Notes: a model not told the origin generated them from the letters alone. DNA of 9,040 bases from Acidimicrobiia bacterium (GCA_019243595.1 JAFAUA010000369.1:1-9040); one strand, 5' to 3'. Counted from the stretch's first letter, positions 1-7,568 are shown. Translations and numbers: made by a program.

Positions 1-1
1 G

Positions 2-715
2 CCGACCGCCGATGTCTCGGCCGCCATCGCCGCCGTCAACAAGGTGCTGACCAACCTCGGCGTCCAGATCAGCCTGCCCAAGCTCGAGACGATCCAAGGT
101 GTGCAGTTCGTGGGCCCGCTCGAGCTCCTCTGGTTGCCCAATGCCAACCGGGACAAGATCGTGCGGTCGGCGTCGGTGCCCGGCCAGAGTGTCCTCCACC
201 CGATCGAGGACGGACTCGAGAACGGCTTCAGCCCGTCGGAGCCTCAGGCGCTGGTCCAGGCCCTCTGCCAGACGGACACTCCGATCACGGTGGCCGACAT
301 CACCATCGCCGCCTTCACCGGCGGCGGCTACTTCAACATGGCCCTGGGCGGGGTCAACGCGACCAGCGGCGACATCCCGGCCAACCAGTACAACCTCTCG
401 GTGTTCCAGCCGAGCTCGACACCCGGCCTCGACGTCACGTCGGCGGGAACGGCTGCGATCCCCGGGACCGCAGGGACCGCAGGGACCGCAGGGACGCTGG
501 GCACCGGCGCCGCTGACCTCGGCGGCGGTGGTGGCTCCAAGGCGCCGAGTGTGCTGGGCCGGCGGATCGAGCCCGCGGTCCACACGTCACACGAGAGCGG
601 CCCCCTGCTGGCGATCGGCCTGGGCGGCCTCGGCCTGCTCGCCCTTCTGGCCGAGGGCGACCGGCGCACGATGGGGCGTGCGCGCAAACGTTTGAGATTC
701 GACTTCGAGGAGTAA
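2..715 (+). CDS. Unrecognised secreted protein with C-terminal membrane anchor (5' truncated)
   Basis: The frame is open from base 2, so the gene starts upstream; 237 residues are visible. A GTG at position 44 lies inside the gene and should not be taken as its start. I do not recognise the family. The visible body is a mixed, probably extracytoplasmic domain. It is followed by a low-complexity Gly-Thr-Ala linker (about 464-500), a Gly-rich stretch and one hydrophobic segment encoded at about 599-652 (GPLLAIGLGGLGLLALLA). A very basic tail rich in Arg and Lys ends in FDFEE. This order, outside domain, linker, membrane helix, positive tail, suggests a C-terminal anchor with the tail in the cytoplasm. 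The stop is 8 bases before the solute-binding-protein gene, whose ribosome binding site lies in the last codons of this gene, so the two are probably cotranscribed. A role beside the importer, such as an accessory substrate-capture protein, is inference only. High confidence that it codes; low for function. Confidence 0.85.
   Translation, partial: PTADVSAAIAAVNKVLTNLGVQISLPKLETIQGVQFVGPLELLWLPNANRDKIVRSASVPGQSVLHPIEDGLENGFSPSEPQALVQALCQTDTPITVADITIAAFTGGGYFNMALGGVNATSGDIPANQYNLSVFQPSSTPGLDVTSAGTAAIPGTAGTAGTAGTLGTGAADLGGGGGSKAPSVLGRRIEPAVHTSHESGPLLAIGLGGLGLLALLAEGDRRTMGRARKRLRFDFEE
464..490 (+). repeat. Three tandem copies of a 9-base unit (GGGACCGCA)
   Basis: Three perfect consecutive copies of GGGACCGCA, followed by a partial fourth (GGGACG). 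The period is a multiple of three, so the repeat encodes a Gly-Thr-Ala linker just before the membrane anchor of the first protein, and copy-number change would keep the frame. The most likely role is a flexible spacer. Confidence 0.9.
707..712 (+). promoter_or_regulatory. Ribosome binding site of the solute-binding-protein gene
   Basis: GAGGAG lies in the last codons of the upstream gene, 11 bases before the ATG at 724. The spacing is a little long. A second in-frame ATG at 730 would be further away, which favours 724. The site overlaps the upstream coding end and supports translational coupling. Confidence 0.6.
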
Positions 716-723
716 ACGCAAAC

Positions 724-2418
724 ATGTCGATGGCCAACGGCGCCGGCAATGGCGTCACCCAGGTCGAACGGCCGTACTACTCGACCGGTCAGCGGCTGCT
801 CCGGGGCTACGGCCCCGTGGCGGCGCTGATCCTTGTCATCGTCCTCATCGCCGTCGCCGTGCCCAGCAAGGCGCAGAAGACGAAGAACGCGGCCGCCGCC
901 TCCAACGCCGGCGAGGAGGTCGCCGTCGGCGACAACAGCGGCAATGCGGCGGCTGGCCCCGCGGCGGCGGGGGGGGGCACCAACGGCCAGGCGGGCACCG
1001 CCGGCCAGGCCGGCACCGCCGGAAAGACCACGAGCCTTCCCGGCAAGACGACGGCGTGCGCGGGCCAGGCGCTGCAGGTTCCGGGCGACCCCTACTCGCC
1101 GCCGTGCATCCAGTTCTCGGGCGACAACGGCGGCGCCACGGCCCAGGGCGTGAGCAAGGACAGCATCACCGTCGCAGTCCGACTGACGAGCGACCAGTCG
1201 TTCCAGCAGACGTTGGCGAAGCTGGCGGGCGCCCAGCTGCGCGACACCAACGACGACAACGTGCGCACGATCCAGACGCTCGCCAAGTACTTCAACAGCC
1301 ACTTCAACTTCTACGGGCGCAAGCTCGTGTTCAAGACCTACACCGGTCAGGGCTCGCTGTCGGCCGAACTGCAGGGCAACGGCCAGGCGCAGGCTGAGTC
1401 AGACGCCGTGAGCGTCGGCAAGCAGATGAACGCCTTCGCCGACCTCACCGGCCAGTCCGAGCCGTACGCCACCGCCCTTAAGAACCAGCAAGTCATCGCC
1501 TTCGGCGATCCGTACATGCCCGGCTTCTGGCACCAGAACCACTCGCCGTACGCATGGTCGCTGGCAACCGACGGCACCCACCTGGCCACATCGGTCGCCA
1601 ACTACGCCGTCCAGAAGCTGTGCCCGCCGGGGACGCCGGCCGCATACGCCGGTGGCGACCTGAAGAACAAGGGTCGCAAGTTCGCCGGCATCGCCCCGTC
1701 GAACGAGCTCTACCAAGAATCGGCGACCGTGTTCAAGCAGATCATGGAGAAGGCCGGCTGCCACGTCGACAACTACAGCTACACGCTCGACCTCGGCACC
1801 GAGTCCCAGCAGGCCCAGAACCTGATCTCCAAGCTGAAGTCCCAGGGCTACACGACGATCCTGTGCGGCTGCGACCCCATCTTCCCCGTGTACATGACCG
1901 GGCAGGAGGCCCAGCAGAGCTACCTCCCCGAGTTCGTCGAGATCGGCGCTGCCCTCGTCGACCAGGACTATGTCGGCCAGCTCTACAACCAAGAGGCCTT
2001 CTCCCACGCCATCGGGATCAGCCCCAACCAGCCGACCGTGCCCTACACCCAGACCGTCGGCTACCAGGCCTACAAGTCGGTGGACCCGACGACCGAGCCC
2101 GCCTTCTTCGTCGACATCATCTATCTACAGATGGACATGCTGGCCCTCGGCGTCCAGCTGGCGGGGCCGAACCTCACGCCGCAAAGCTTCCAGCAGGGCA
2201 TGTTCAGGTTCCCGCCCAAGCTGGGGCCCGCGGGCCTGTGGGGCTGGAGCGCGGACCAGTACACGATTCCAAACGACTTCCGCGAGGTCTGTTGGAGCCC
2301 CTCCACAGTCTCGGCCAACAACCAGAAGCAGGGCGCCTACGTCGGCACGTCGAGCCAGCGGTGGACGATCGACAACATTCCCAAGGGCCCTCCTGGCTGC
2401 CCGATCCCGTCCGGCTGA
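724..2418 (+). CDS. Liv-type ABC transporter solute-binding protein, membrane-tethered
   Basis: Substrate receptor of an ABC importer of the branched-chain amino acid (LivK/type I periplasmic-binding) class, 564 residues. A cytoplasmic N-terminus of about 28 residues is followed by one hydrophobic helix at 30-47 (GPVAALILVIVLIAVAVP). There is no lipobox cysteine, so the protein seems held by an uncleaved helix rather than a lipid. Residues about 51-115 are a low-complexity Ala/Gly/Thr linker with a GQAGTA repeat. The binding domain runs from about 145 (DSITVAVRL) to 525, with family-like stretches such as TILCGCDPIF (378-387) and VGYQAYKSVDP (445-454). It is longer than a typical LivK because of the anchor and linker. 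Eight cysteines lie outside the helix, suggesting disulfides. Permease and ATPase genes follow directly. The ligand is not predictable; amino acids are only one possibility. Confidence 0.9.
   Translation: MSMANGAGNGVTQVERPYYSTGQRLLRGYGPVAALILVIVLIAVAVPSKAQKTKNAAAASNAGEEVAVGDNSGNAAAGPAAAGGGTNGQAGTAGQAGTAGKTTSLPGKTTACAGQALQVPGDPYSPPCIQFSGDNGGATAQGVSKDSITVAVRLTSDQSFQQTLAKLAGAQLRDTNDDNVRTIQTLAKYFNSHFNFYGRKLVFKTYTGQGSLSAELQGNGQAQAESDAVSVGKQMNAFADLTGQSEPYATALKNQQVIAFGDPYMPGFWHQNHSPYAWSLATDGTHLATSVANYAVQKLCPPGTPAAYAGGDLKNKGRKFAGIAPSNELYQESATVFKQIMEKAGCHVDNYSYTLDLGTESQQAQNLISKLKSQGYTTILCGCDPIFPVYMTGQEAQQSYLPEFVEIGAALVDQDYVGQLYNQEAFSHAIGISPNQPTVPYTQTVGYQAYKSVDPTTEPAFFVDIIYLQMDMLALGVQLAGPNLTPQSFQQGMFRFPPKLGPAGLWGWSADQYTIPNDFREVCWSPSTVSANNQKQGAYVGTSSQRWTIDNIPKGPPGCPIPSG
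969..977 (+). repeat. Run of nine G inside the binding-protein linker
   Basis: Nine consecutive G at the end of three GCG codons, encoding Ala82-Gly85 in the linker. Such a run is prone to slippage. A change of one base would shift the frame before the binding domain and leave only the membrane helix and part of the linker. Sequencing error here is also possible, but the frame stays open on both sides as given. Confidence 0.85.
985..1020 (+). repeat. Two tandem copies of an 18-base unit in the binding-protein linker
   Basis: Copies at 985-1002 and 1003-1020 differ at one base. They encode GQAGTA twice (residues 88-99), followed by GKT. In-frame linker repeat; probably a flexible spacer between membrane helix and binding domain. 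Confidence 0.9.
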
Positions 2419-2429
2419 CCTCTGACCTC

Positions 2430-2434
2430 GGAGG
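2430..2434 (+). promoter_or_regulatory. Ribosome binding site of the permease gene
   Basis: GGAGG lies 12 bases before the GTG at 2447. An ATG at 2436 is too close to it and opens only a four-codon reading frame ending at 2450, so GTG 2447 is preferred. CCTC at 2419-2422 or 2426-2429 could pair with part of the site, but I would not claim regulation from that. Confidence 0.55.
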
Positions 2435-2446
2435 CATGATTCTCTC

Positions 2447-4681
2447 GTGAGTGGTCTTACTGACCGTTTCGGTGAGCTGGGTTCGCCGATCGTCGAACGA
2501 TGGCGCGACCTGAACAGTGCCCGGCGAGCCCAGGTCATCGTCGGGACGGTCGTCGGCATCTACGTCCTCTGGAGCCTGATCGCGGGGAGCCACGGCTGGC
2601 TCTACAAGAAGGCTCCGATCGGCATCGTGCTCAGCGGCCTCGTCTACGGGTCGGTGTACGCCCTCGGCGCCTTCGGTCTGATCCTCATCTACCGATCGAA
2701 CCGGATCATCAACTTCGCCCATGGCGCCCTGGGCAGCTTCATCGGCGTCCTCTTCATCGGCCTGGTCAAGGTGAAGGGGTTCAACTACTGGTTCGCACTT
2801 CCGACAGCCGTCATCGGTGGCTTCATCCTGGGTGCGCTGATCGAGATCATCACCATCCGCAACTTCAACCGGCGGAAGGTGCCGCGCCTCATCCTGACCG
2901 TCGCCACGATCGGCCTGGCCACGGCGCTCGGAGGTGGGGAGCTCTACCTGAGCAAGAAAGAGGGGTTCACCTCGCTCACCGGGGCGTTCTCACCGCCCTT
3001 CAACGTTTCGTGGAAGTTCTCCGTTTCGACGTTCCACAGCGCCGAGATCCTCATCGTCGCCGTCGTGCCCGTTGTCATCGCCTTTCTGGCGTGGTTCCTG
3101 CTGCGCACGAAGGCGGGTATCGCGGTCCGGGCGGCGGCCGAGAACGAGGACCGGGCCCTGCTGCTCGGCATCCCCGTTCGCAACCTGTCGACGATCGTCT
3201 GGGCCATCGCCGGCGCGCTCGCAGTACTGACGTACATGTTGTCGGCGCCGTTCGAAGGGGTGAAGCCCGGAATTACGTCCAACGGCCCGACGGTGCTGCT
3301 ACCGCTGTTGGCCGCCGCCGTGGTCGCTCGTATGGAGTCGCTGCCGACGGCGTTCTTCGCCGGACTCGGGTTGGGCATCGCCGAGCAGCTCGTCCACTGG
3401 AACGCGCCAAACCACCCCGACATCATCTATCTCGTCTATCTGATCGTCATCATCGTCGCTCTGCTCGCCCAGTCGGGCAAGCTGTCCCGGGCCTACGCAG
3501 GAACCGTGTCGTCGTGGGCTGCGGTGGCTGCCCTGAAGCCGGTCCCCGAGGAGCTCCGGAAGGTCCCGGAGGTCAGGTGGGGCAAGTGGGTGCTCCTCGC
3601 GCTGGCGGGGGCGGCGTTCCTCATCGTCCCGGCGACCTGGGGACCGGCGAACCAGTTATTGGCGTCCTACGCCATCGTGTGGACGATCATCGGCGTGTCG
3701 CTCGTCGTGCTCACGGGCTGGGGCGGTCATATGAGCCTCGGCCAGTTCGGCATCGCCGGCGTCGCGGCCATGGTCGCCGCCAACATGGTCTCGCATTGGA
3801 ACGCCGACTTCTTCTTCGTCATTCTCGCCGCCGGGGCCACCGGCGGGCTGGTCGCCGTGCTTGTCGGCCTTCCCGCGCTGCGGATCAAGGGGATGTTCCT
3901 CGGGGTGACGACCCTGGCGCTCGCCGTTGCCCTCGACTTCTACTTCCTCAACTCGAACAACTTCTCAGCGTGGATCCCTTCATCTGGCGTCGACCGTCCA
4001 TTGCTGCTCCAGCGCTTCGACCTCAACGACCAGTACACGATGTACCTGGTCTGCCTGTCCTTCCTCGCCGTGTCGATCCTGGCGACCATGGGCCTGCGCA
4101 AGGCGCGTGCCGGCCGCGTCTTGATCGCCGCTGAGAACAACGACCGGGCGGCGCAGGCGGCGTCCGTCGATACGACCCGCGTGAAGCTCGCCGGGTTCGC
4201 GATTTCCGGGATCATCGCCGGCGTGGCCGGTGCGCTCACGATCTACCTGCTGACAGCGCTGAACCCCGGGAGCTTCCCCGCGATCGACAGCATCACGATC
4301 TTCGGTTACAGCGTGATCGGCGGTCTCGGCTCGGTCACAGGTGTGGTCATCGGCGTGCTGGTGTTCAAGTACATCGAGAGCATCACAGCCCTCGGTCAGT
4401 ACCACCTCGTGATTGCCGGCATCAGCTTGCTGTGGGTGCTCACCGTCGTGCCCGGTGGCATCGGCCAGGTGGTGTACAGCGTCCGCGACGCTGCCCTCCG
4501 TTGGATCGCCAACCGGCGCGGGATCCTCGTGCCGAGCCTGGTCGCCGACAAACGGGTGGAAGGCATCGCCGACCACGCCGAGGACGAGTCGAATCTGCTC
4601 TCCGGTGCGCTCAGCGATTCGACGATCGACCTGGTCGAGGGCAACGGTCGGCGTTCTGAGCTCGAGGGTGTGATCAAGTGA
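2447..4681 (+). CDS. Fused LivH-LivM branched-chain amino acid-type ABC permease
   Basis: Membrane channel of the importer; one 744-residue chain joins the two permeases that are separate in the classical Liv system. Residues about 57-345 are LivH-like: VYGSVYALGAFGLILIYRSN (66-85) followed by RIINFAHG is a hallmark of this half. Residues about 378-690 are LivM-like, with VLTGWGGHMSLGQFGIAG (421-438). Each half has a cytoplasmic coupling loop for the ATPase: AVRAAAENEDRALLLGIPV (226-244) and VLIAAENNDRAAQA (558-571). Many hydrophobic helices are visible in both halves. Extensions are an N-terminal stretch with one extra hydrophobic segment (about 29-46) and an acidic hydrophilic C-terminal tail of about 50 residues. 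The gene starts at GTG 2447, 28 bases after the binding-protein stop, and its end overlaps the ATPase start by four bases. Family assignment is firm; transported compound unknown. Confidence 0.93.
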   Translation: MSGLTDRFGELGSPIVERWRDLNSARRAQVIVGTVVGIYVLWSLIAGSHGWLYKKAPIGIVLSGLVYGSVYALGAFGLILIYRSNRIINFAHGALGSFIGVLFIGLVKVKGFNYWFALPTAVIGGFILGALIEIITIRNFNRRKVPRLILTVATIGLATALGGGELYLSKKEGFTSLTGAFSPPFNVSWKFSVSTFHSAEILIVAVVPVVIAFLAWFLLRTKAGIAVRAAAENEDRALLLGIPVRNLSTIVWAIAGALAVLTYMLSAPFEGVKPGITSNGPTVLLPLLAAAVVARMESLPTAFFAGLGLGIAEQLVHWNAPNHPDIIYLVYLIVIIVALLAQSGKLSRAYAGTVSSWAAVAALKPVPEELRKVPEVRWGKWVLLALAGAAFLIVPATWGPANQLLASYAIVWTIIGVSLVVLTGWGGHMSLGQFGIAGVAAMVAANMVSHWNADFFFVILAAGATGGLVAVLVGLPALRIKGMFLGVTTLALAVALDFYFLNSNNFSAWIPSSGVDRPLLLQRFDLNDQYTMYLVCLSFLAVSILATMGLRKARAGRVLIAAENNDRAAQAASVDTTRVKLAGFAISGIIAGVAGALTIYLLTALNPGSFPAIDSITIFGYSVIGGLGSVTGVVIGVLVFKYIESITALGQYHLVIAGISLLWVLTVVPGGIGQVVYSVRDAALRWIANRRGILVPSLVADKRVEGIADHAEDESNLLSGALSDSTIDLVEGNGRRSELEGVIK
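4664..4668 (+). promoter_or_regulatory. Ribosome binding site of the fused ATPase gene
   Basis: GAGGG within the last codons of the permease gene, 9 bases before the GTG at 4678. With the GTGA overlap this fixes the ATPase start and points to coupled translation. Confidence 0.65.
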
Positions 4682-6348
4682 CGCCGGAGAAGGACGAGAA
4701 CCTCCTGCTGTCGTGCCGCGGGGTCGACATGTCCTACGGCCCGGTGCAGATCCTGTTCGGCGTCGACTTCGACGTCGCGGAGGGTGAGATCGTTGCCTTG
4801 CTCGGCACCAACGGCGCCGGCAAGTCGACGCTGCTCAAGGGCATCTGCGGCCTGGTGCGGCCGACCGCGGGCAGCGTCGTCTTCAAGGGCGAGAACATCA
4901 CCAAGACCCCCGCCGACCACACGGCCAAGAAGGGCATCTCGCTGATGCCCGGCGGCAAGGGCGTGTTCCCGACACTCTCGGTCGAGGAGAACCTCAGGCT
5001 GGCGACGTGGCTGATCGCAGACGAGAAGGCTCGCATCGGAGAGGCCCGGGCCGAGGTGCTCGACCTGTTCCCGGTGCTCGACCAGCGCCGCAGTCAGATG
5101 GCCGGTGACCTGTCCGGCGGCGAGCAGCAGATGCTGGCCCTGGGCATGGCGCTGATGACCAGGCCCGAGCTGGTGATGATCGACGAGCTCTCGCTCGGCC
5201 TGGCGCCCACCATCGTCGGCCAGCTGCTCGACGTGGTGCGGGAAATCCACCGCCGGGGCTCGACGATCGTCATCGTCGAGCAGTCGGTGAACGTGGCCTT
5301 GCAGCTGGCCGAGCGAGCCGTGTTCATGGAGAAGGGCGAGGTGCGCTTCGAGGGTCCCGCCGCCGAGCTGCTCGAGCGCCCCGACATCCTGCGGTCGGTT
5401 TTCATTTCAGGGGCCTCCGCCCACGCGGCCGGGAACGGCAACGGTGCGACCGGCAAGAAGAGCAGGGGACGGGGTCGGCGGGGCAAGGCTGAGGCGCCGG
5501 TGGTCGAAGAGGCGGAGGGCGTGCGCCCGACGATCGATCCGGATGCTTCGCCGATCCTGTCGTGCAACGAGGTGATGAAGCGCTTCGGCGGCATCGCCGC
5601 CGTCGACCACGTCGACCTCCACGTGCAGCCGAAGGAGATCGTCGGCCTCATCGGCCACAACGGCGCCGGGAAAACCACATTGATGGATTGCGTGTCCGGC
5701 TTCCTGCAGATCGACGGCGGTCGCATCCGCCTGCGCGGAGTCGACATCACCGACCTGCCGCCGCATCAGCGGGCTATCGGCGCCATGGCGCGGTCGTTCC
5801 AGGACGCCATGCTCTATCCCGGCCTCACCGTCTTCGAGACAATCGCGGTGGCGCGTGAGCGTCACATGGCAAGCCGGGACATGTTCGCCGCCGCCCTGCA
5901 GCTACCGGCGTCGTTCGAGTCCGAGTTGGAGGTCCGCGTCGTCGTCGACGACCTGATCGAGCTGATGGGTCTGAGTGCCTTCCGGCAGAAGCTGACGGGT
6001 GAGCTGTCCACGGGCACCCGGCGCATCGTCGACCTGGCGTGCATCCTCGCCCAGGAGCCCAAGATCCTGTTGCTCGACGAGCCGTCGGGTGGCGTCGCCC
6101 AGAAGGAGACCGAGGCGCTCGGACCGCTGCTGCTTCGCATCCGTGAGCACACCGGCTGTTCGATGCTCGTCATCGAGCACGACATGCCGATGATCAGCAG
6201 TATCTGCGACCGGCTGGTGGCCCTCGAGCTCGGTCGGGTGATCGCCGAGGGAACGCCTGCGGAGGTGCTCGCCCACCCGGCGGTCATCGCCTCCTACCTC
6301 GGCACCGACGAAGCGGCCATCGCCCGCTCGGGCTCCCGCACTGGTTGA
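4678..6348 (+). CDS. Fused LivF-LivG ABC transporter ATPase (two cassettes)
   Basis: Cytoplasmic motor of the importer, with both ATP-binding cassettes in one 556-residue chain. The first, LivF-like, cassette (about 9-243) has Walker A GTNGAGKST (43-51), signature LSGGEQQ (145-151), Walker B LVMIDE (165-170) and, at the switch position, VEQSVN (200-205); Gln there instead of His is usual for LivF. The second, LivG-like, cassette (about 292-545) has Walker A GHNGAGKTT (326-334), Q-loop Gln375, a weak signature LSTGTRR (443-449), Walker B ILLLDE (463-468) and switch His501 in VIEHDM. A basic, Gly-rich then acidic linker (about 246-290) joins them. The cassette order is F then G. In the first cassette the Q-loop reads MPGGKGVFP, with Gly where LivF usually has Glu. 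The GTG start overlaps the permease stop. Together with the two preceding genes this completes an importer. Confidence 0.93.
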   Translation: MTPEKDENLLLSCRGVDMSYGPVQILFGVDFDVAEGEIVALLGTNGAGKSTLLKGICGLVRPTAGSVVFKGENITKTPADHTAKKGISLMPGGKGVFPTLSVEENLRLATWLIADEKARIGEARAEVLDLFPVLDQRRSQMAGDLSGGEQQMLALGMALMTRPELVMIDELSLGLAPTIVGQLLDVVREIHRRGSTIVIVEQSVNVALQLAERAVFMEKGEVRFEGPAAELLERPDILRSVFISGASAHAAGNGNGATGKKSRGRGRRGKAEAPVVEEAEGVRPTIDPDASPILSCNEVMKRFGGIAAVDHVDLHVQPKEIVGLIGHNGAGKTTLMDCVSGFLQIDGGRIRLRGVDITDLPPHQRAIGAMARSFQDAMLYPGLTVFETIAVARERHMASRDMFAAALQLPASFESELEVRVVVDDLIELMGLSAFRQKLTGELSTGTRRIVDLACILAQEPKILLLDEPSGGVAQKETEALGPLLLRIREHTGCSMLVIEHDMPMISSICDRLVALELGRVIAEGTPAEVLAHPAVIASYLGTDEAAIARSGSRTG

Positions 6349-7565
6349 CTGACCGGCGCATGGCGCTGGTCGGTGAGCTGGACCTTCCCGAGCTCGATCT
6401 CGGCGACCCCGACCTCGTCGGTGACGAGTATCACCGCCGTCTGGCCCAGCTGCGCTCGGAGAGCTGGCTGGCGCGCACGCCGGTCGCCGTCGTCGTCCTC
6501 GACCGGGCGGCGGGTGAGTTCTTTCTGCGGGCGCGGGCGACCGCCTTTCCCGGTCGCCAGATCGCCGAGCTGTTCGGCATCACGAGCGGGCCGCTGTTCG
6601 ACCACATCGACGCCAACATCCTCAACCTGTCCGGCGACACCCACCGCCGCCTGCGCAGCATCGTCGGAGGTGCCTTCACCCCGGCCGCCGCCAACCGCTG
6701 GCGTCCGGTCATGCGCGAGCTGCTCGAGGAGATCTGGAAGAACGTCGACGGCGACGCCGACGGTCAGGCCGAGTTCGTGGCTGCCGTCGCCAAGCCGTAT
6801 CCGGCGCTGACGATCGCCACGATCCTGGGCGCGCCGCCCGAGGATGCGCCGCGGCTGCACGAGTGGTCGACGTGGGTGCAGAAGCAGTTCGACATCCGGG
6901 CGCTGACGACCGACCTGGCCCGGATCGAAGCCGCGGTCGTCGAGGTCAACGCCTACGTCGAGGACTTGCTCGCTCAGCCGCCAGAGGCCTCGACGTTGCT
7001 CGGCGCGCTCGTGGCTGCTGAGGAGGAGGGCGAGCGGCTGTCGCACGCTGAGTGCGTGAACCTGGCGGTGAACGTGCTGGCCGGGGCGATCGACACCACC
7101 CAGAGCCAGCTGACCCACGCCCTGCACCTGTTCGCGGAGGCGCAGGACCAGTGGGCGCTGCTCGCGTCGTCGCCGGACATGGTGCCGGCCGCGGTCACCG
7201 AAGTCCTGCGGGTCGAGCCGGTCACGCCGTTCACGGCCCGGATCTGCCTGGACGACATCGAGTACCACGGCGTCGTGTTCCCCGAGGGGACGATCGTCGC
7301 CATCTGCGCCGAGCGCGGCAACCGGGAGGCGGGGGAGGCGTTCGACGTTCGTGTCGGGCACGACGCCCGACTGTTGACGTTCGGCGCCGGTCCCCACTTC
7401 TGCCTCGGTGCCAACCTGGCGCGCGCCGAGCTGGAAGAGGCCCTCGGCTTTCTGGCACCACGGATGCCCGATGCGCACCTCGACGGCCCCGTGCGCTTCG
7501 GCGGGATCGAAGGCATCTACGGCATCGAGACTCTTCCGCTCAGCTGGTCCACAGGCGCTGCGTAG
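6345..7565 (+). CDS. Cytochrome P450 monooxygenase
   Basis: Soluble heme-thiolate monooxygenase of the bacterial class that takes electrons from ferredoxin; 406 residues is normal for this type. Visible motifs: oxygen-activating I-helix AGAIDTTQ (246-253, acid-alcohol pair Asp250-Thr251), E286-x-x-R289 in EVLR, and heme loop FGAGPHFCLG (346-355) with ligand Cys353. GDTHRRLR (97-104) matches the usual C-helix region. There is no signal peptide or membrane anchor. The meander between ExxR and the heme loop lacks the common NRDP-type pattern; GNREAGEAFDVR is found instead. The start is uncertain: TTG 6345 gives a TTGA overlap with the ATPase stop, ATG 6360 gives a five-residue shorter protein and an 11-base gap, and neither has a clear ribosome binding site. 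No ferredoxin or reductase gene is in the window. Its place at the end of the importer unit suggests it oxidises the imported substrate or a product of it; that is inference. Confidence 0.93.
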   Translation: MTDRRMALVGELDLPELDLGDPDLVGDEYHRRLAQLRSESWLARTPVAVVVLDRAAGEFFLRARATAFPGRQIAELFGITSGPLFDHIDANILNLSGDTHRRLRSIVGGAFTPAAANRWRPVMRELLEEIWKNVDGDADGQAEFVAAVAKPYPALTIATILGAPPEDAPRLHEWSTWVQKQFDIRALTTDLARIEAAVVEVNAYVEDLLAQPPEASTLLGALVAAEEEGERLSHAECVNLAVNVLAGAIDTTQSQLTHALHLFAEAQDQWALLASSPDMVPAAVTEVLRVEPVTPFTARICLDDIEYHGVVFPEGTIVAICAERGNREAGEAFDVRVGHDARLLTFGAGPHFCLGANLARAELEEALGFLAPRMPDAHLDGPVRFGGIEGIYGIETLPLSWSTGAA

Positions 7566-7568
7566 GGC

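Noticed and set aside
464..1020. Short tandem repeats as a CRISPR array or iterons
   Set aside because: Units are 9 and 18 bases without spacers, in frame within coding linkers.
328..1302. 324-codon - strand frame across the first two genes
   Set aside because: Its Arg/Val/Ala-rich composition has no recognisable domain, and it lies opposite two well-supported + strand genes.
2500..4134. 544-codon + strand frame inside the permease gene
   Set aside because: Arg/His/Pro-rich product typical of an out-of-frame read of a GC-rich gene; the overlapping frame encodes a clear LivH-LivM permease.
6294..7478. 394-codon open frame on the - strand opposite the P450 gene
   Set aside because: The + strand has all P450 motifs. 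Long antisense frames are expected in GC-rich genes, and the - strand product shows no family-like motif.
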